Part shown: in pieces, positions 26,013 to 35,704 of the stretch | Position numbering within the stretch: position 1 is the first letter of the stretch | How the letters are laid out: each line of letters starts with the position of its first letter | DNA from: Flavobacterium sp. Sd200 | Lineage (GTDB): Bacteria; Bacteroidota; Bacteroidia; Flavobacteriales; Flavobacteriaceae | DNA: 64,000 bases | Assembly (NCBI RefSeq): GCF_009826935.1 | Contig: NZ_WUMN01000001.1 | Location: forward strand, 186,001 to 250,000 | Direction: 5' to 3' | Made by a program: the position numbers and the translations under genes | Notes under the pieces: generated by a model | The model's database searches: none | Told to the model about the DNA's origin: nothing | What the model saw: only the letters and a program-made list of their open reading frames with translations

Positions 26013-27074
26013 ATGACGCTACTTATAATAATAATTGTGCTTGCGTTAGCGTTCGACTTTATAAACGGTTTTCACGACGCAGCAAACTCTATAGCAACCA
26101 TTGTGGCTACCAAGGTGCTTACACCTTTTCAGGCAGTGCTTTGGGCTGCTTTCTTTAACTTCCTGGCCTATTTTATATCTATGTATATAGTGGGCGAATT
26201 TAAAATTGGTAACACTATTGCCAAAACCGTTAGCGAAGATTTTATTACCCTTGAGGTTATTTTTGCAGGTCTTGTAGCGGCAATTACATGGAACCTGCTT
26301 ACCTGGAAACTGGGCATCCCATCATCATCATCGCATACACTAATTGGTGGTTTTATGGGTGCGGCACTGGCCCATGCTTTTACTATTCCGGGTGCCGACC
26401 TTAATACGGTTGTTAATTATGCCAAGGTGTTGCCTATTGTGCTGTTTATTTTTGCTGCACCGTTTATAGGTATGGTTGTGGCTTACTTTATAACCATTTT
26501 TATCCTGAATGTTTGCCGTAATGCAAATCCGTCTAAGGCAGACAAATGGTTCAGGAAATTGCAGTTGGTATCATCGGCTCTATTCAGTTTAGGCCATGGT
26601 GCTAACGACGCACAAAAAGTTATGGGTATTATTGGTGCTGCCGTAATATTTTATCATACTAATATAGATGTAGATCCTAATTATCTTGTAGAAGATCCGT
26701 TTAAATATTTTGTTCAGCACTGGTATTGGGTACCTCTTGCCAGCTTTATGATGATTGGTCTTGGTACTATGAGTGGTGGCTGGAAAATTGTTAAAACCAT
26801 GGGCTCTAAAATTACTAAGGTTAACTCTCTTGAAGGTGTGGCGGCCGAAACTGCAGGTGCTATTACACTTTATGCTTCAGAACATATGGGTATTCCGGTT
26901 TCTACAACGCATACCATTACAGGTTCTATTATAGGTGTGGGTATTACAAAAAGGATATCTGCCGTGCGTTGGGGGGTAACCATAAGCCTGCTTTGGGCAT
27001 GGGTTCTTACAATACCTGTATCTGCAATAATTGCCGGATTAATGTATTACGTAATATCGTTGTTTACTTCTTAG
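26013..27074 (+). CDS. pit: Low-affinity inorganic phosphate transporter
   Basis: The Pit signature occurs twice: 'FDFINGFHDAANSIATIVATKVL' (~10) and, in the second half, 'SLGHGANDAQKVMGIIG' (~195). Conserved 'PSSSSHTLIGGFMGAAL' and 'PVSTTHTITGSIIGVG' follow each. There are about nine membrane helices. It is a metal-phosphate:proton symporter in the inner membrane. It is downstream of the DUF47 gene and followed by a terminator. Confidence 0.93.
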   Translation: MTLLIIIIVLALAFDFINGFHDAANSIATIVATKVLTPFQAVLWAAFFNFLAYFISMYIVGEFKIGNTIAKTVSEDFITLEVIFAGLVAAITWNLLTWKLGIPSSSSHTLIGGFMGAALAHAFTIPGADLNTVVNYAKVLPIVLFIFAAPFIGMVVAYFITIFILNVCRNANPSKADKWFRKLQLVSSALFSLGHGANDAQKVMGIIGAAVIFYHTNIDVDPNYLVEDPFKYFVQHWYWVPLASFMMIGLGTMSGGWKIVKTMGSKITKVNSLEGVAAETAGAITLYASEHMGIPVSTTHTITGSIIGVGITKRISAVRWGVTISLLWAWVLTIPVSAIIAGLMYYVISLFTS

Positions 27075-27118
27075 GAAAATTCTGAAGACATAAGTCATTC
27101 AGTTATTCATAAAAACTT

Positions 27119-27153
27119 TATAGCCGTTTTAACAAAGCGGCTATATTTTTTTT
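27119..27153 (+). terminator. pit terminator
   Basis: TATAGCCG/CGGCTATA stem followed by eight T residues. Confidence 0.85.
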
Positions 27154-27166
27154 GTAGGCATAACAG

Positions 27167-27174
27167 TATCTTTG
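27167..27174 (+). promoter_or_regulatory. -7 box of pldA
   Basis: TATCTTTG fits TAnnTTTG and lies 26 bp before the pldA ATG, immediately after the pit terminator. Confidence 0.4.
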
Positions 27175-27200
27175 GTAAGCATCCACTTACAGAGTTACTT

Positions 27201-28115
27201 ATGTACTACAAGAAAAACCTATGCCTGCTTTCTTTTTTGTTATTAATGACTTCTGTTGCCGGCGCTCAGGTAAGTTCGGCCTTTAATAACAACAGGCAGC
27301 GTTCTATGGCACAGCGTTGGGAGCTGGATACCCTTACTTCTGCCGGGACATTTGTATTCACGCCCTACAAGCCTATCTACATTCTTCCGTTCAGGTGGTC
27401 GAGCCAGCCTAACGACAGGCCCTATAGTGGCAATCCGTCAGAAGGCTACGTTATTCCCGAGGGCCAGGATTTTAATAACATTGAAGCTAAATTCCAGATA
27501 AGCTTTAAAGTAAAAATACTGCAAACCATTTTTGGACGCTACGGCGATCTTTGGGTCGCTTATACTCAAAAATCGCACTGGCAGGTATATACAAGCAGTC
27601 TTTCTAGACCGTTTAGGGAAACTAACTATGAGCCTGAGGTTATACTGAATTTTGCAACCAACCTTAAAATGTTCGGATTTACGAACCGCATGACCGGCGT
27701 TAGCTTTAACCACCAGAGCAATGGTCGTCCTATGCCGTTGTCGCGAAGCTGGAACAGGATAATATTTCATGCCGGGTTTACTAAAAACAACTGGCAGGTG
27801 TATCTGCGCCCATGGATACGGTTGCCTGATGATGCAAAAGGCGATGACAACCCCGATATAGTTGATCGCATAGGCAGGGGAGATGTAACAGTTACTTACA
27901 GCATGGGGAGAAGCGACCTGTCTTTTATAGGGAGCTCTAATTTTAGCTTTAACAGGCATTTTAGCGGATATGCTGAGGCTGCATGGTCTTATAGGTTGTT
28001 TGGGAATTTAAAAGCTTATCTGCAACTCACACATGGCTATGGCGAAACCCTTATAGATTATAATAACAGGCAAACAACCATTGGTTTAGGTGTATCGTTA
28101 ATTGAATGGAATTAG
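27201..28115 (+). CDS. pldA: Outer-membrane phospholipase A
   Basis: A signal peptide (cleavage near 'AGAQ|V') leads a predicted 12-strand barrel. The catalytic set is exact: His ~171 and Ser ~173 in 'SFNHQSNGR', and Asn ~185 in 'RSWNRI'. This matches the H142/S144 and N156 spacing of E. coli OMPLA. The barrel strands end with the C-terminal aromatic-rich segment 'IGLGVSLIEWN'. It hydrolyses phospholipids that reach the outer leaflet. Monocistronic. Confidence 0.9.
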   Translation: MYYKKNLCLLSFLLLMTSVAGAQVSSAFNNNRQRSMAQRWELDTLTSAGTFVFTPYKPIYILPFRWSSQPNDRPYSGNPSEGYVIPEGQDFNNIEAKFQISFKVKILQTIFGRYGDLWVAYTQKSHWQVYTSSLSRPFRETNYEPEVILNFATNLKMFGFTNRMTGVSFNHQSNGRPMPLSRSWNRIIFHAGFTKNNWQVYLRPWIRLPDDAKGDDNPDIVDRIGRGDVTVTYSMGRSDLSFIGSSNFSFNRHFSGYAEAAWSYRLFGNLKAYLQLTHGYGETLIDYNNRQTTIGLGVSLIEWN

Positions 28116-28222
28116 ATTAGAGTTTTTAATACTTCGTAATTTATCTGTGCTAAAAAAGTGTTATTGATAAAATTGTGCTACTATTTGACGATTTTATGCT
28201 ATTCTTAATCGTTGTAGTGCTA

Positions 28223-28230
28223 TAACTTTG
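28223..28230 (+). promoter_or_regulatory. -7 box of the aldehyde dehydrogenase gene
   Basis: TAACTTTG fits TAnnTTTG, 27 bp before the ATG. The -33 element is not clear, as often at activator-dependent promoters. Confidence 0.4.
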
Positions 28231-28257
28231 ATAGAATAAAACTAAATTCAAATAGTT

Positions 28258-29784
28258 ATGAGCACAATTGCAGAACCAAAAAAAGAGAACTTAATTAAGC
28301 TCCCTGAACTAAAAATCAAATATGATAATTACATAAACGGTCAATGGACTGCACCTGTAAATGGTAAGTACTTTGACGTTATTTCGCCTACTAACGGTAA
28401 AAAATTCTCAGAGGCGGCACATTCTTCTAAAGAAGATCTTGAGCTTGCTGTAAATGCAGCCGAAAAAGCTTTTAAAACCTGGGGCAAAACTTCGCCTACA
28501 TATAGGAGTAACCTGTTATTTAAAATAGCACAGGTTATGGAAGATAATCTTGAGGCACTTGCGGCTGTAGAGACTTATGATAATGGTAAGGCTGTACGTG
28601 AAACTCTTAACGCAGATATTCCGTTGGCAATAGACCATTTCAGGTATTTTGGCAGCGTACTGCGTGCTGAAGAAGGATCGGCTAACGAACTGGATGAAGA
28701 CACACTTTCTTTAATTATACATGAGCCAATTGGTGTTATCGCACAAATAATTCCATGGAATTTCCCAATACTGATGGCAGTATGGAAACTTGCTCCGGCA
28801 CTTGCAGCGGGTAATACAGTTATTTTAAAGCCTGCCGAGAGCACACCAATTTCTATAATGTATCTTTTCGAACTTATAGGGCATTTAATTCCTGAAGGTG
28901 TTGTAAACATTGTAAATGGCTTTGGTGCGGAATTGGGCAAGGCCTTGGTAACAAATCCTAAGGTTAAAAAAGCAGCCTTTACAGGTTCTACGGCAACTGG
29001 ACGTATGGTAATGCAGTATGCTACCGAGAATATTATTCCGGTTACTTTAGAGCTTGGTGGTAAATCACCAAACGTTTTCTTCCCATCGGTAATGGATGCT
29101 GATGACGAATATCTTGATAAGGCTATAGAAGGTGCCGTACTGTTTGCTCTCAATCAGGGCGAGGTGTGTACCTGTCCGTCGCGTTTGTTGGTACACGAAG
29201 ACATTTACGATGCTTTTATAGAACGTGTCATAGAGCGTGTAAAAGCCATTAAAATTGGTAATCCGTTAGATCCTACTGTTATGATGGGTGCACAGGCAAG
29301 CAAAGTGCAGTATGATAAAATATTGGGATACATTAAACTTGGTAAAGAAGAAGGTGCCGAAGTACTTGTAGGTGGTGCTGCCAACCATGTAGACGGTCTT
29401 GAGGAAGGCTACTACATTAAGCCGACACTCTTTAAAGGTAATAATAAAATGCGCATATTCCAGGAAGAGATTTTTGGGCCTGTACTTGCCGTAACAACTT
29501 TTAAAACTACCGAAGAGGCTCTTGAAATTGCCAACGATACTATTTATGGGCTTGGCGCTGGTGTATGGACACGCGATGCGCACGAACTCTATCAGGTGCC
29601 GCGTGGCATAGAGGCAGGCCGTGTATGGGTAAACAACTACCATAACTATCCTGCAGGTGCACCATTTGGAGGATACAAGCAATCGGGTGTAGGACGCGAA
29701 AACCACAAAATGATGCTTGATCACTACAGGCAAACCAAAAACATGCTTATATCTTACGATAAAAAGAAATTAGGCTTTTTCTAA
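28258..29784 (+). CDS. NAD-dependent aldehyde dehydrogenase
   Basis: A class ALDH enzyme of normal length (508). The cofactor and active-site elements are clear: 'IIPWNFPILMAVWKLAPALA', 'FTGSTATGRMV', the general base Glu ~265 in 'TLELGGKSPNVFF', and the catalytic Cys ~304 in 'NQGEVCTCPSRLL'. The 'GEVCTC' form is typical of acetaldehyde-type AldA/ExaC enzymes. It heads a set with two alcohol dehydrogenases and a DUF779 gene, so it probably oxidises the aldehydes they produce. Confidence 0.9.
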   Translation: MSTIAEPKKENLIKLPELKIKYDNYINGQWTAPVNGKYFDVISPTNGKKFSEAAHSSKEDLELAVNAAEKAFKTWGKTSPTYRSNLLFKIAQVMEDNLEALAAVETYDNGKAVRETLNADIPLAIDHFRYFGSVLRAEEGSANELDEDTLSLIIHEPIGVIAQIIPWNFPILMAVWKLAPALAAGNTVILKPAESTPISIMYLFELIGHLIPEGVVNIVNGFGAELGKALVTNPKVKKAAFTGSTATGRMVMQYATENIIPVTLELGGKSPNVFFPSVMDADDEYLDKAIEGAVLFALNQGEVCTCPSRLLVHEDIYDAFIERVIERVKAIKIGNPLDPTVMMGAQASKVQYDKILGYIKLGKEEGAEVLVGGAANHVDGLEEGYYIKPTLFKGNNKMRIFQEEIFGPVLAVTTFKTTEEALEIANDTIYGLGAGVWTRDAHELYQVPRGIEAGRVWVNNYHNYPAGAPFGGYKQSGVGRENHKMMLDHYRQTKNMLISYDKKKLGFF

Positions 29785-29800
29785 GATAATTTTTTGGGGT

Positions 29801-29830
29801 TGCAGGCTGCTTTTGCGGCCTGCATTTTTT
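29801..29830 (+). terminator. Terminator/attenuator between the aldehyde and butanediol dehydrogenase genes
   Basis: TGCAGGC/GCCTGCA hairpin and six T residues lie 16 bp after the first stop and 30 bp before the next gene. It may reduce read-through. Confidence 0.7.
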
Positions 29831-29860
29831 ATGCTTTTAAATAATACAAATAAAATAAGA

Positions 29861-30925
29861 ATGTCTCAAACAATGAAAGCAGCACGTTGGTATGCTGCAA
29901 AAGATATCCGTGTCGAGCAGGCAGAAATTCCTGTTGCCGGAAAAAAACAAGTAAAAATTGAAGTAAAATTTGCAGGTATTTGTGGGTCAGACCTACACGA
30001 ATACAGTCATGGCCCAATGCTTATTCCTGTAGATAAACCTTATTCACTTAACGGACATCAGGGAGTTACCACACTTGGGCACGAATTCTCAGGAGTGGTG
30101 AGCGAAGTGGGCGAAGGTGTAACCACCGTTAAACCCGGAGACAGGGTAGTGGTAGAACCGCTTTTTAAAAATCCTGACAGTCCTTTTATTGCTAATGGCG
30201 AATATAATTTATCTGAACCGCTTGGTTTTGTGGGCTTAACATCAAACGGTGGTTTTGCAAAATATACTGTAGTAGAAGATTATATGGTGCACAAAATTCC
30301 CGATACGATGAGTTTTGAACAGGGTGCGCTTGTAGAACCTGCTGCCGTAGCTGTTTATGCTGTATTGCAAAGTGGTTTAAAACTTGGGCAATCATGTGTT
30401 ATTTATGGTGCCGGGCCAATTGGTTTGTTGTGTGTGCAGGCTGCTATTGCTGCTGGTGCAGCAAATGTAATAGTGGTCGATATTGCCGATAAAAGGCTTG
30501 AAAAAGCTAAAGAGGCAGGGGCAACACATGTTATTAACGGTAAAGCTGACGATGTAGTAGCGCAAATACAAAAACTGACCAATGGAGGTGCTGATGTGTT
30601 TCTTGATGCTGCCGGGGTTCAGGTTAGTTTTAATAACGGAATAAAAAGTCTTCGCAATGGTGGTACTGCAGTGCTTGTAGCCCTGTTTGGAAAACCTGTT
30701 ACGCACGATGCTTTTGCACAAGTGGTGCGCGAAATTACAATCAAAGGTATTATTGCATACAGGAATATATTTCCGCAGGTTATAAGTCTTATAGACAGTG
30801 GCCGCATGCCGGTAGAAAAACTGGTGACACAAAAAATTGGTCTCGACAATATTGTTACTGATGGTTTTGAAGCTCTCGTTTCCAATCCGTCTCAGGTAAA
30901 AATATTGGTAGATATAAACGGATAA
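29861..30925 (+). CDS. 2,3-butanediol dehydrogenase-like zinc alcohol dehydrogenase
   Basis: A medium-chain dehydrogenase with catalytic zinc ligands in 'GICGSDLHEYSHGP' and 'TLGHEFSGVVSEVG', and Rossmann glycines in 'VIYGAGPIGLLCVQAA'. The loop that holds structural zinc in other family members lacks cysteines, as I recall for BdhA-type butanediol dehydrogenases. The ATG at 29861 ('MSQTMKAARWYAAKDIRVEQ') is chosen; earlier in-frame starts fall in the terminator region. It probably interconverts acetoin/diacetyl and butanediol. Confidence 0.85.
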   Translation: MSQTMKAARWYAAKDIRVEQAEIPVAGKKQVKIEVKFAGICGSDLHEYSHGPMLIPVDKPYSLNGHQGVTTLGHEFSGVVSEVGEGVTTVKPGDRVVVEPLFKNPDSPFIANGEYNLSEPLGFVGLTSNGGFAKYTVVEDYMVHKIPDTMSFEQGALVEPAAVAVYAVLQSGLKLGQSCVIYGAGPIGLLCVQAAIAAGAANVIVVDIADKRLEKAKEAGATHVINGKADDVVAQIQKLTNGGADVFLDAAGVQVSFNNGIKSLRNGGTAVLVALFGKPVTHDAFAQVVREITIKGIIAYRNIFPQVISLIDSGRMPVEKLVTQKIGLDNIVTDGFEALVSNPSQVKILVDING

Positions 30926-30988
30926 TTCTAAACTTATTTCAGGCATACGTAAAATAATGTCTGTTTTTTTAATCTAATTTTTTTTAAA

Positions 30989-31027
30989 AAATTACCTGTT
31001 TTAAAATTTAAAGCAGGTAATTTCTTT
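30989..31027 (+). terminator. Terminator after the butanediol dehydrogenase gene
   Basis: AAATTACCTG/CAGGTAATTT stem, 15-base loop, then TTTCTTT. Confidence 0.7.
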
Positions 31028-31124
31028 AGGCTTTTAGAATATACAATAAAAAGTATGTTCAGGGCTGTTATGCCTTTTCTTAGCCAAAATTGTAAATGAT
31101 TTAACCATTAAACAAACATAAATT

Positions 31125-32159
31125 ATGCTTCCAAAAACAATGAAAGCCGCTGTTGTGCGCGAATTTGGAAAGGATCTTCAGATAGAAGAAGTAGAAGTTA
31201 AACGTCCCGGCAGAAACCAGATATTGGTTAAGGTTATAGCCAGTGGTGTTTGCCATACCGATTTGCATGCCGTAGAAGGAGACTGGCCTGTTAAACCAAA
31301 AATGCCTTTAATACCAGGCCATGAGGGTGTGGGCTATGTAGTTGCTGTAGGGCCTGATGTAAACAATGTAAAAGAGGGCGATGCCGTGGGTGTGCCCTGG
31401 CTGTATAGTGCCTGTGGTGGTTGCGAATATTGTATTACCGGATGGGAAACGCTTTGCGACAGCCAGCAAAATGGAGGATATAGCGTAGACGGAGGTTTTG
31501 CCGAGTATGTAATTGCCGATGCGCGCTATGTGGGTAAACTGCCCGACAATGTAAACTTTATGGAAATGGCTCCTATTCTTTGTGCCGGGGTAACTGTTTA
31601 TAAGGGACTTAAAGAAACAGAGACCAAACCTGGAGAGTGGGTTGCTATATCGGGTATTGGTGGTTTGGGCCACGTGGCTGTACAATATGCAAAAGCAATG
31701 GGAATGCATGTTGCTGCCATTGATGTTGATGACACAAAACTTGACCTTGCAAAACGCCTTGGTGCAGATTTGGTTGTGAATGCAAAAAATCAAAATCCGG
31801 GAGAATATCTTAAAAAAGAAGTAGGGGGTATGCACGGTGCACTTGTAACGGCTGTTTCGCCCATTGCATTTAAACAGGGTTTAGAAACATTAAGGCGAAA
31901 AGGCACTATGGCATTAAATGGTTTGCCCCCGGGCAATTTTGACCTTTCTATTTTTGATACGGTACTTAACAGGATCACTATAAGAGGATCTATCGTAGGT
32001 ACACGTAAAGATTTGCAGGAGGCCATAGAATTTGCCAATGAAGGTAAAGTAAAAGCTAATGTAACTGCAGCCAAACTTGAAGATATAAACGAAGTGTTTG
32101 ACAAAATGAAAAAAGGCCAAATAGACGGGCGTATGGTTTTAGATATTGCAAACACTTAG
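31125..32159 (+). CDS. adhP: Zinc-dependent NAD alcohol dehydrogenase
   Basis: The catalytic zinc site is '[15 protein letters not shown]' with '[14 protein letters not shown]'. The structural zinc cysteines are complete in '[20 protein letters not shown]'. The Rossmann motif is '[18 protein letters not shown]', followed by an acidic residue (D), favouring NAD. At 344 residues it matches AdhP, which oxidises ethanol and short primary alcohols. With the aldehyde dehydrogenase upstream it would take ethanol to acetate. Confidence 0.88.
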   Translation: MLPKTMKAAVVREFGKDLQIEEVEVKRPGRNQILVKVIASGVCHTDLHAVEGDWPVKPKMPLIPGHEGVGYVVAVGPDVNNVKEGDAVGVPWLYSACGGCEYCITGWETLCDSQQNGGYSVDGGFAEYVIADARYVGKLPDNVNFMEMAPILCAGVTVYKGLKETETKPGEWVAISGIGGLGHVAVQYAKAMGMHVAAIDVDDTKLDLAKRLGADLVVNAKNQNPGEYLKKEVGGMHGALVTAVSPIAFKQGLETLRRKGTMALNGLPPGNFDLSIFDTVLNRITIRGSIVGTRKDLQEAIEFANEGKVKANVTAAKLEDINEVFDKMKKGQIDGRMVLDIANT

Positions 32160-32301
32160 CAAAAATAACCTGTTGTTAACCTAACTAACCCAATTTGTAA
32201 ACCTTAAGGCCATAATGTATTATATGTAACGTTGGCCCCCAAATTCACTGCATAAAAAGTTATGGTCTTAGAGGTTTATGTTTTAATTTAAGCTATTAGT
32301 T

Positions 32302-32679
32302 ATGATAAAAAGGCTCGATGCTACCGATAAAGCCAGGCAGCTGATAAAGGAAATTTCGGCTGATTTTGGCGACTTGATGTTTTATCAGGCAGGCGGATGC
32401 TGCGAGGGTACGCAACCGCAATGTTTTGAAAAAGGAGGATACTACCTGCGCAGCAATGATGTGTGTATAGGAGAAGTGGAAAGTTTTGAATTTTGGGTAG
32501 ACCGCGACCTGTTTGAGTATTGGAAGCATGCCCATTTTGAACTTGATGTTGTAGATGCGTTTGGTGCAGGCGGTTTTTCGTTAGAATCTCCGCGAGGAAA
32601 ATCGTTTAAAGTAAATTACAGGATATTTACTCCCGAAGAAGAAAAGAATTTAGAGCCTGTGCGCTTGAACGAGGATTAG
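32302..32679 (+). CDS. DUF779 domain protein
   Basis: This 125-residue protein has the DUF779 hallmark 'LMFYQAGGCCEGTQPQCF' with three cysteines, then 'FEYWKHAHFELDVVDAFGAGGFSLE'. The family is regularly found beside aldehyde dehydrogenase genes, but its function is unproven; the Cys/His set could bind a metal or react with an aldehyde (inference). It lies 142 bp after adhP and faces the AraC regulator. Confidence 0.85.
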   Translation: MIKRLDATDKARQLIKEISADFGDLMFYQAGGCCEGTQPQCFEKGGYYLRSNDVCIGEVESFEFWVDRDLFEYWKHAHFELDVVDAFGAGGFSLESPRGKSFKVNYRIFTPEEEKNLEPVRLNED

Positions 32680-32755
32680 TTTTGGTTGTAAGTTGATGGT
32701 TGTTGGATTTTCAAATAACCGAATTACCAAATCAGCAAATTACCAAAAGAACAAA

Positions 32756-33673
32756 TCAGCTAACATTAAGCATTTGGTATTGTTTTGGTGTAATGCCTTC
32801 GTGTTTTTTAAAGAGACGGATAAAATAATTGCAGTCTTCAAAACCTGCCATATAGCATACCTCATTTACCTGTATACCTGGATTGTTGAGCAGTTGTTTG
32901 GCATGCTTTATTTTTTCATTTAATATAAATTCCATTGGGGTAGTGCCTAGTTCCCGTTTAAAATACCTGTAAAAAGAGGCGGTACTCATATTGGCTTTGT
33001 CGCTAAGTTCCTTTAGATTAATATGCGCGTTTATATTATCTCGAATGTATTTCGTAATCTCATAAATGGCACTGTCAGTATCTATTCCCTTATTTTCGTG
33101 GGCGCGCTGGGTAGTTTGTGTTTGTACAATTCTTATTAGCAGTTCCTGCAATGCAAGATCGGCAAGGGCATCTTTAGTAACCGATGTTCCCATGCATTCT
33201 TTAACCAGTTTGTTTAGTGTTGTGGCAAGATCAGTATTATTATAAAAAAAGTAATTATGGTGGTTAAGCTGCCATGCGCCATCCTGCTTAGGATATCGCT
33301 CACTTAAAAAATCGAGTGTTTCTGTAATTTTATCGTGGTCTATTGCCAGGGCAAGGCATTGCGTAGGGTTATTGGCTGAAGCTTCAGGAAAATCGATCTT
33401 CATTTCTACATTTCCGGGAACAATAACTGTTTCGCCCGGAAGGTATTCAAATTCCGGGTCATCAAACAGGTGCATTACCTTTTTGCCGCGTAGCATGCTT
33501 GTAACCACAAGGTCGTTAAACTTTAAAGGTACCAATACACTTTCCTGATAGGTTTCAAATAAATTGAGTTCGCAATTGTCGAGTGAATAAATAGTACGGT
33601 TCTCTACTAAAGTTTTAAGCGATTTTTCTACTGATAGCGATGGTGTTTGCAGTAGTGTTTTGTGGTTGTTCAT
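32756..33673 (-). CDS. AraC-family transcriptional regulator
   Basis: Residues 1-190 form an AraC_N-type sensor ('NDLVVTSMLRGKKVMHLFDD'). The C-terminal ~100 residues carry two helix-turn-helix motifs: 'INLKELSDKANMSTASFYRYF' and 'IQVNEVCYMAGFEDCNYFIR'. It is convergent with the alcohol/aldehyde genes, and members of this subfamily are often beside them, so it is the likely activator of the cluster (inference). It is 54 bp downstream of the GAF kinase gene on the same strand and may be cotranscribed. Confidence 0.88.
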   Translation of the reverse strand: MNNHKTLLQTPSLSVEKSLKTLVENRTIYSLDNCELNLFETYQESVLVPLKFNDLVVTSMLRGKKVMHLFDDPEFEYLPGETVIVPGNVEMKIDFPEASANNPTQCLALAIDHDKITETLDFLSERYPKQDGAWQLNHHNYFFYNNTDLATTLNKLVKECMGTSVTKDALADLALQELLIRIVQTQTTQRAHENKGIDTDSAIYEITKYIRDNINAHINLKELSDKANMSTASFYRYFKRELGTTPMEFILNEKIKHAKQLLNNPGIQVNEVCYMAGFEDCNYFIRLFKKHEGITPKQYQMLNVS

Positions 33674-33727
33674 ACCCTAATTTTAAGTAACTTAAATTTA
33701 GTGATATTAAACGTTTCAGAAAAATTT

Positions 33728-34960
33728 TTAGGGATTTAATTCTGAGATTTCGGTTAGCTCTTCGTTTCTTTTGTGCTTAAATGGAATGGAAACAATAAAC
33801 GTAGTACCCTTGTCTTTTCCTGGGCTCATGGCATAAATGTTTCCATCATGCAGTTCCACAAAAGATTTTGTAATAGACAATCCCAAACCGTTAGAGGTTT
33901 CTTTACCGGTAGGGGTAGAGCTTAACTTAGCAAACTTGGTAAATAGCTTTTGCATGTCGCTGAAATTCAGTCCCTGTCCTTCATCCTTCACTTCTATGTG
34001 CACATAGTTTCCAGCCTCTCTTGCTGTAACTTTTATAGTAGTATCGTGATACGAATATTTAATAGCGTTACTTAAAAGGTTATGAAGTACATCAGATATT
34101 TTGGTACGGTCTGCCTCGATTTTAGGCAGGCTTTCATCACAATTAAACTCTATAACCTGTTTTTTGCGGTTGGCTAAAAGCTCAAAATTGTATAAAAGCC
34201 TAACGAACATCTCTTTAAGGTCTACTTCCTCAATGTTGAGCATCATGTCTTTTTCTTCGAGCTCAGACTGTTTTAAAAGCTCAGAGAGTTTCGTCTGGAT
34301 TCTTACTACAGCCGACTGAATATTATCGGTCATGCGCACGGCACTTTCGGGCTTTTTAGATATGATTTCGTTAGCAAGTTTTATAGATGCCAATGGGTTT
34401 TTAATTTCATGAAGCACAATGTTCATTAAATTAACCTGAGATTCTATCGATTTTCGGTAGCGCAGCCTGTTCTCTAACTTGTCTATTACCAACGATGCCA
34501 TGGTTTTAAGCATGTCAAGTTGTTCTTCGGCAGGGTGTAGAGGAGTGTTGTTAACCACACATATAGTACCCACATTAAAACCTTCGGGGGTTTTTAAAGG
34601 GGCAGCGGCATAAAAACGCACACCGCTTTCTAATATTTTATCTGATTTATTGGCAAGTTCAGGCGATTCTAACGCATCGTTAAAAACAGTAACATGATCT
34701 GATGTAATTGCCAGAGAGCATATGCTGTCGGCCCTGGGAACGTCCTGAAAGTGCAACAGGCTCACATTAGATTTGACAAAGACCCTGTCCTGATCTACAA
34801 AATTTATAAATGCCCCGGATGTGTTGAATACCTGTGCGGCCAAAAGAGCAATTTTATCAAAGGTATCTTCAGAGTGCGTGTCCAAAATGTGATATTCCCT
34901 TAGTTTTTCAAGTCTAAGGAGCTCATTATCGGGCACTGAATATGGTCTGCGGTACGTCAT
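33728..34960 (-). CDS. GAF-domain sensor histidine kinase (cytoplasmic)
   Basis: The N-terminal GAF domain covers about residues 20-165 ('LREYHILDTHSEDTFDKIA' to 'KTMASLVIDKLENRLR'). The HisKA H-box is 'IVLHEIKNPLASIKLANEII', with N-box 'LLSNAIKYSYHD', G1 'VKDEGQGLNF' and G2 'SNGLGLSITKSFVELHDG'. There is no membrane segment. The partner response regulator is not adjacent. The ATG at 34960 is preferred over a GTG two codons earlier. Confidence 0.9.
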   Translation of the reverse strand: MTYRRPYSVPDNELLRLEKLREYHILDTHSEDTFDKIALLAAQVFNTSGAFINFVDQDRVFVKSNVSLLHFQDVPRADSICSLAITSDHVTVFNDALESPELANKSDKILESGVRFYAAAPLKTPEGFNVGTICVVNNTPLHPAEEQLDMLKTMASLVIDKLENRLRYRKSIESQVNLMNIVLHEIKNPLASIKLANEIISKKPESAVRMTDNIQSAVVRIQTKLSELLKQSELEEKDMMLNIEEVDLKEMFVRLLYNFELLANRKKQVIEFNCDESLPKIEADRTKISDVLHNLLSNAIKYSYHDTTIKVTAREAGNYVHIEVKDEGQGLNFSDMQKLFTKFAKLSSTPTGKETSNGLGLSITKSFVELHDGNIYAMSPGKDKGTTFIVSIPFKHKRNEELTEISELNP

Positions 34961-35185
34961 TGACACTTTTAAACGGATTCTAAGTTAAATCCTGTGGGGC
35001 GAAATTAAATTTTAAATTTTACATTAGTAAGGGTTGTACGCAATGTTGTAACCAAAACCGCATGATGTTATAACCTTATGAGGTTGTGCATCCTACTCTT
35101 ACTAATTTTTCCCTAAATTAAGGCTATTGTATCAATTAAGGTCATGAATGGCTGTTAATCTTTGTTAAAAAATAAAATATAATCT

Positions 35186-35219
35186 ATGAAAAAAGGAACC
35201 CTGTTACTAAGATTCCTTG
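35186..35219 (-). terminator. Terminator of the DUF2147 gene
   Basis: AAGGAA/TTCCTT imperfect stem followed by TTTTTT on the reverse strand, 29 bp past the stop. Confidence 0.7.
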
Positions 35220-35247
35220 ATATATTTTGATATGTAGTATTTTTAAA

Positions 35248-35676
35248 CTATTTAACCCTGCTCCAGGTTTGACTACGGCCTAATAAAGAAATGCCCATAT
35301 ATCCGCGAACACTAAGTTTATCCTTACCATCTAATTTAATAGTGCAGCTATAAAGTTTGCCTTTGTTAGGGTCTAAAATATCGCCGTCTGTATACTCGTC
35401 GCCGTCTTTGGTAAGCCCTTTTATAATAACCAGTCCAAGAATAGGTTTGTCTTTATCGGCACCTTTACAGTCTTTGCATTTGGCATCTTTTTTGGCAGGG
35501 TTTAGTATCTCTACTACCTTACCATAAATTTTTCCGTCTTTTTCATACACTTCTACAATCGATTTTGCTTCACCGGTTTCATCGTCTACTGTTTTCCATT
35601 TTCCGGTTACCTGAGCCTGCAAAGACGTAAAACCGATGCCAATAAAAAGTAAGGATGCGAATATGTATTTTTTCAT
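35248..35676 (-). CDS. Secreted DUF2147 protein
   Basis: The protein has a signal peptide (cleavage after 'SLQAQ') and the DUF2147 beta-barrel-like core: 'GKWKTVDDETGEAKSIVEVY', 'GLVIIKGLTKDGDEYTDGDI' and 'LSVRGYMGISLLGRSQTWSR'. The Cys pair in 'KDAKCKDCKG' could bind metal or form a disulfide. The family is periplasmic and of unknown function, sometimes linked to stress. It lies 28 bp downstream of the BrkB gene region but is read in the opposite sense of no neighbour, so it is the last gene of a leftward run. Confidence 0.85.
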   Translation of the reverse strand: MKKYIFASLLFIGIGFTSLQAQVTGKWKTVDDETGEAKSIVEVYEKDGKIYGKVVEILNPAKKDAKCKDCKGADKDKPILGLVIIKGLTKDGDEYTDGDILDPNKGKLYSCTIKLDGKDKLSVRGYMGISLLGRSQTWSRVK

Positions 35677-35704
35677 AGTAAATAATTTTGAGTTGTTATT
35701 TATG

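Noticed and set aside
30392..30946. 184-codon reverse frame
   Set aside because: Antisense to the butanediol dehydrogenase gene; Cys/His/Tyr-rich low-quality sequence typical of shadows.
32723..32761. Short repeated words AATTACCA and AAATCAGC, considered as a CRISPR fragment or tandem repeat
   Set aside because: Each occurs only twice with different spacing and without regular spacers, so this is low-complexity intergenic sequence.
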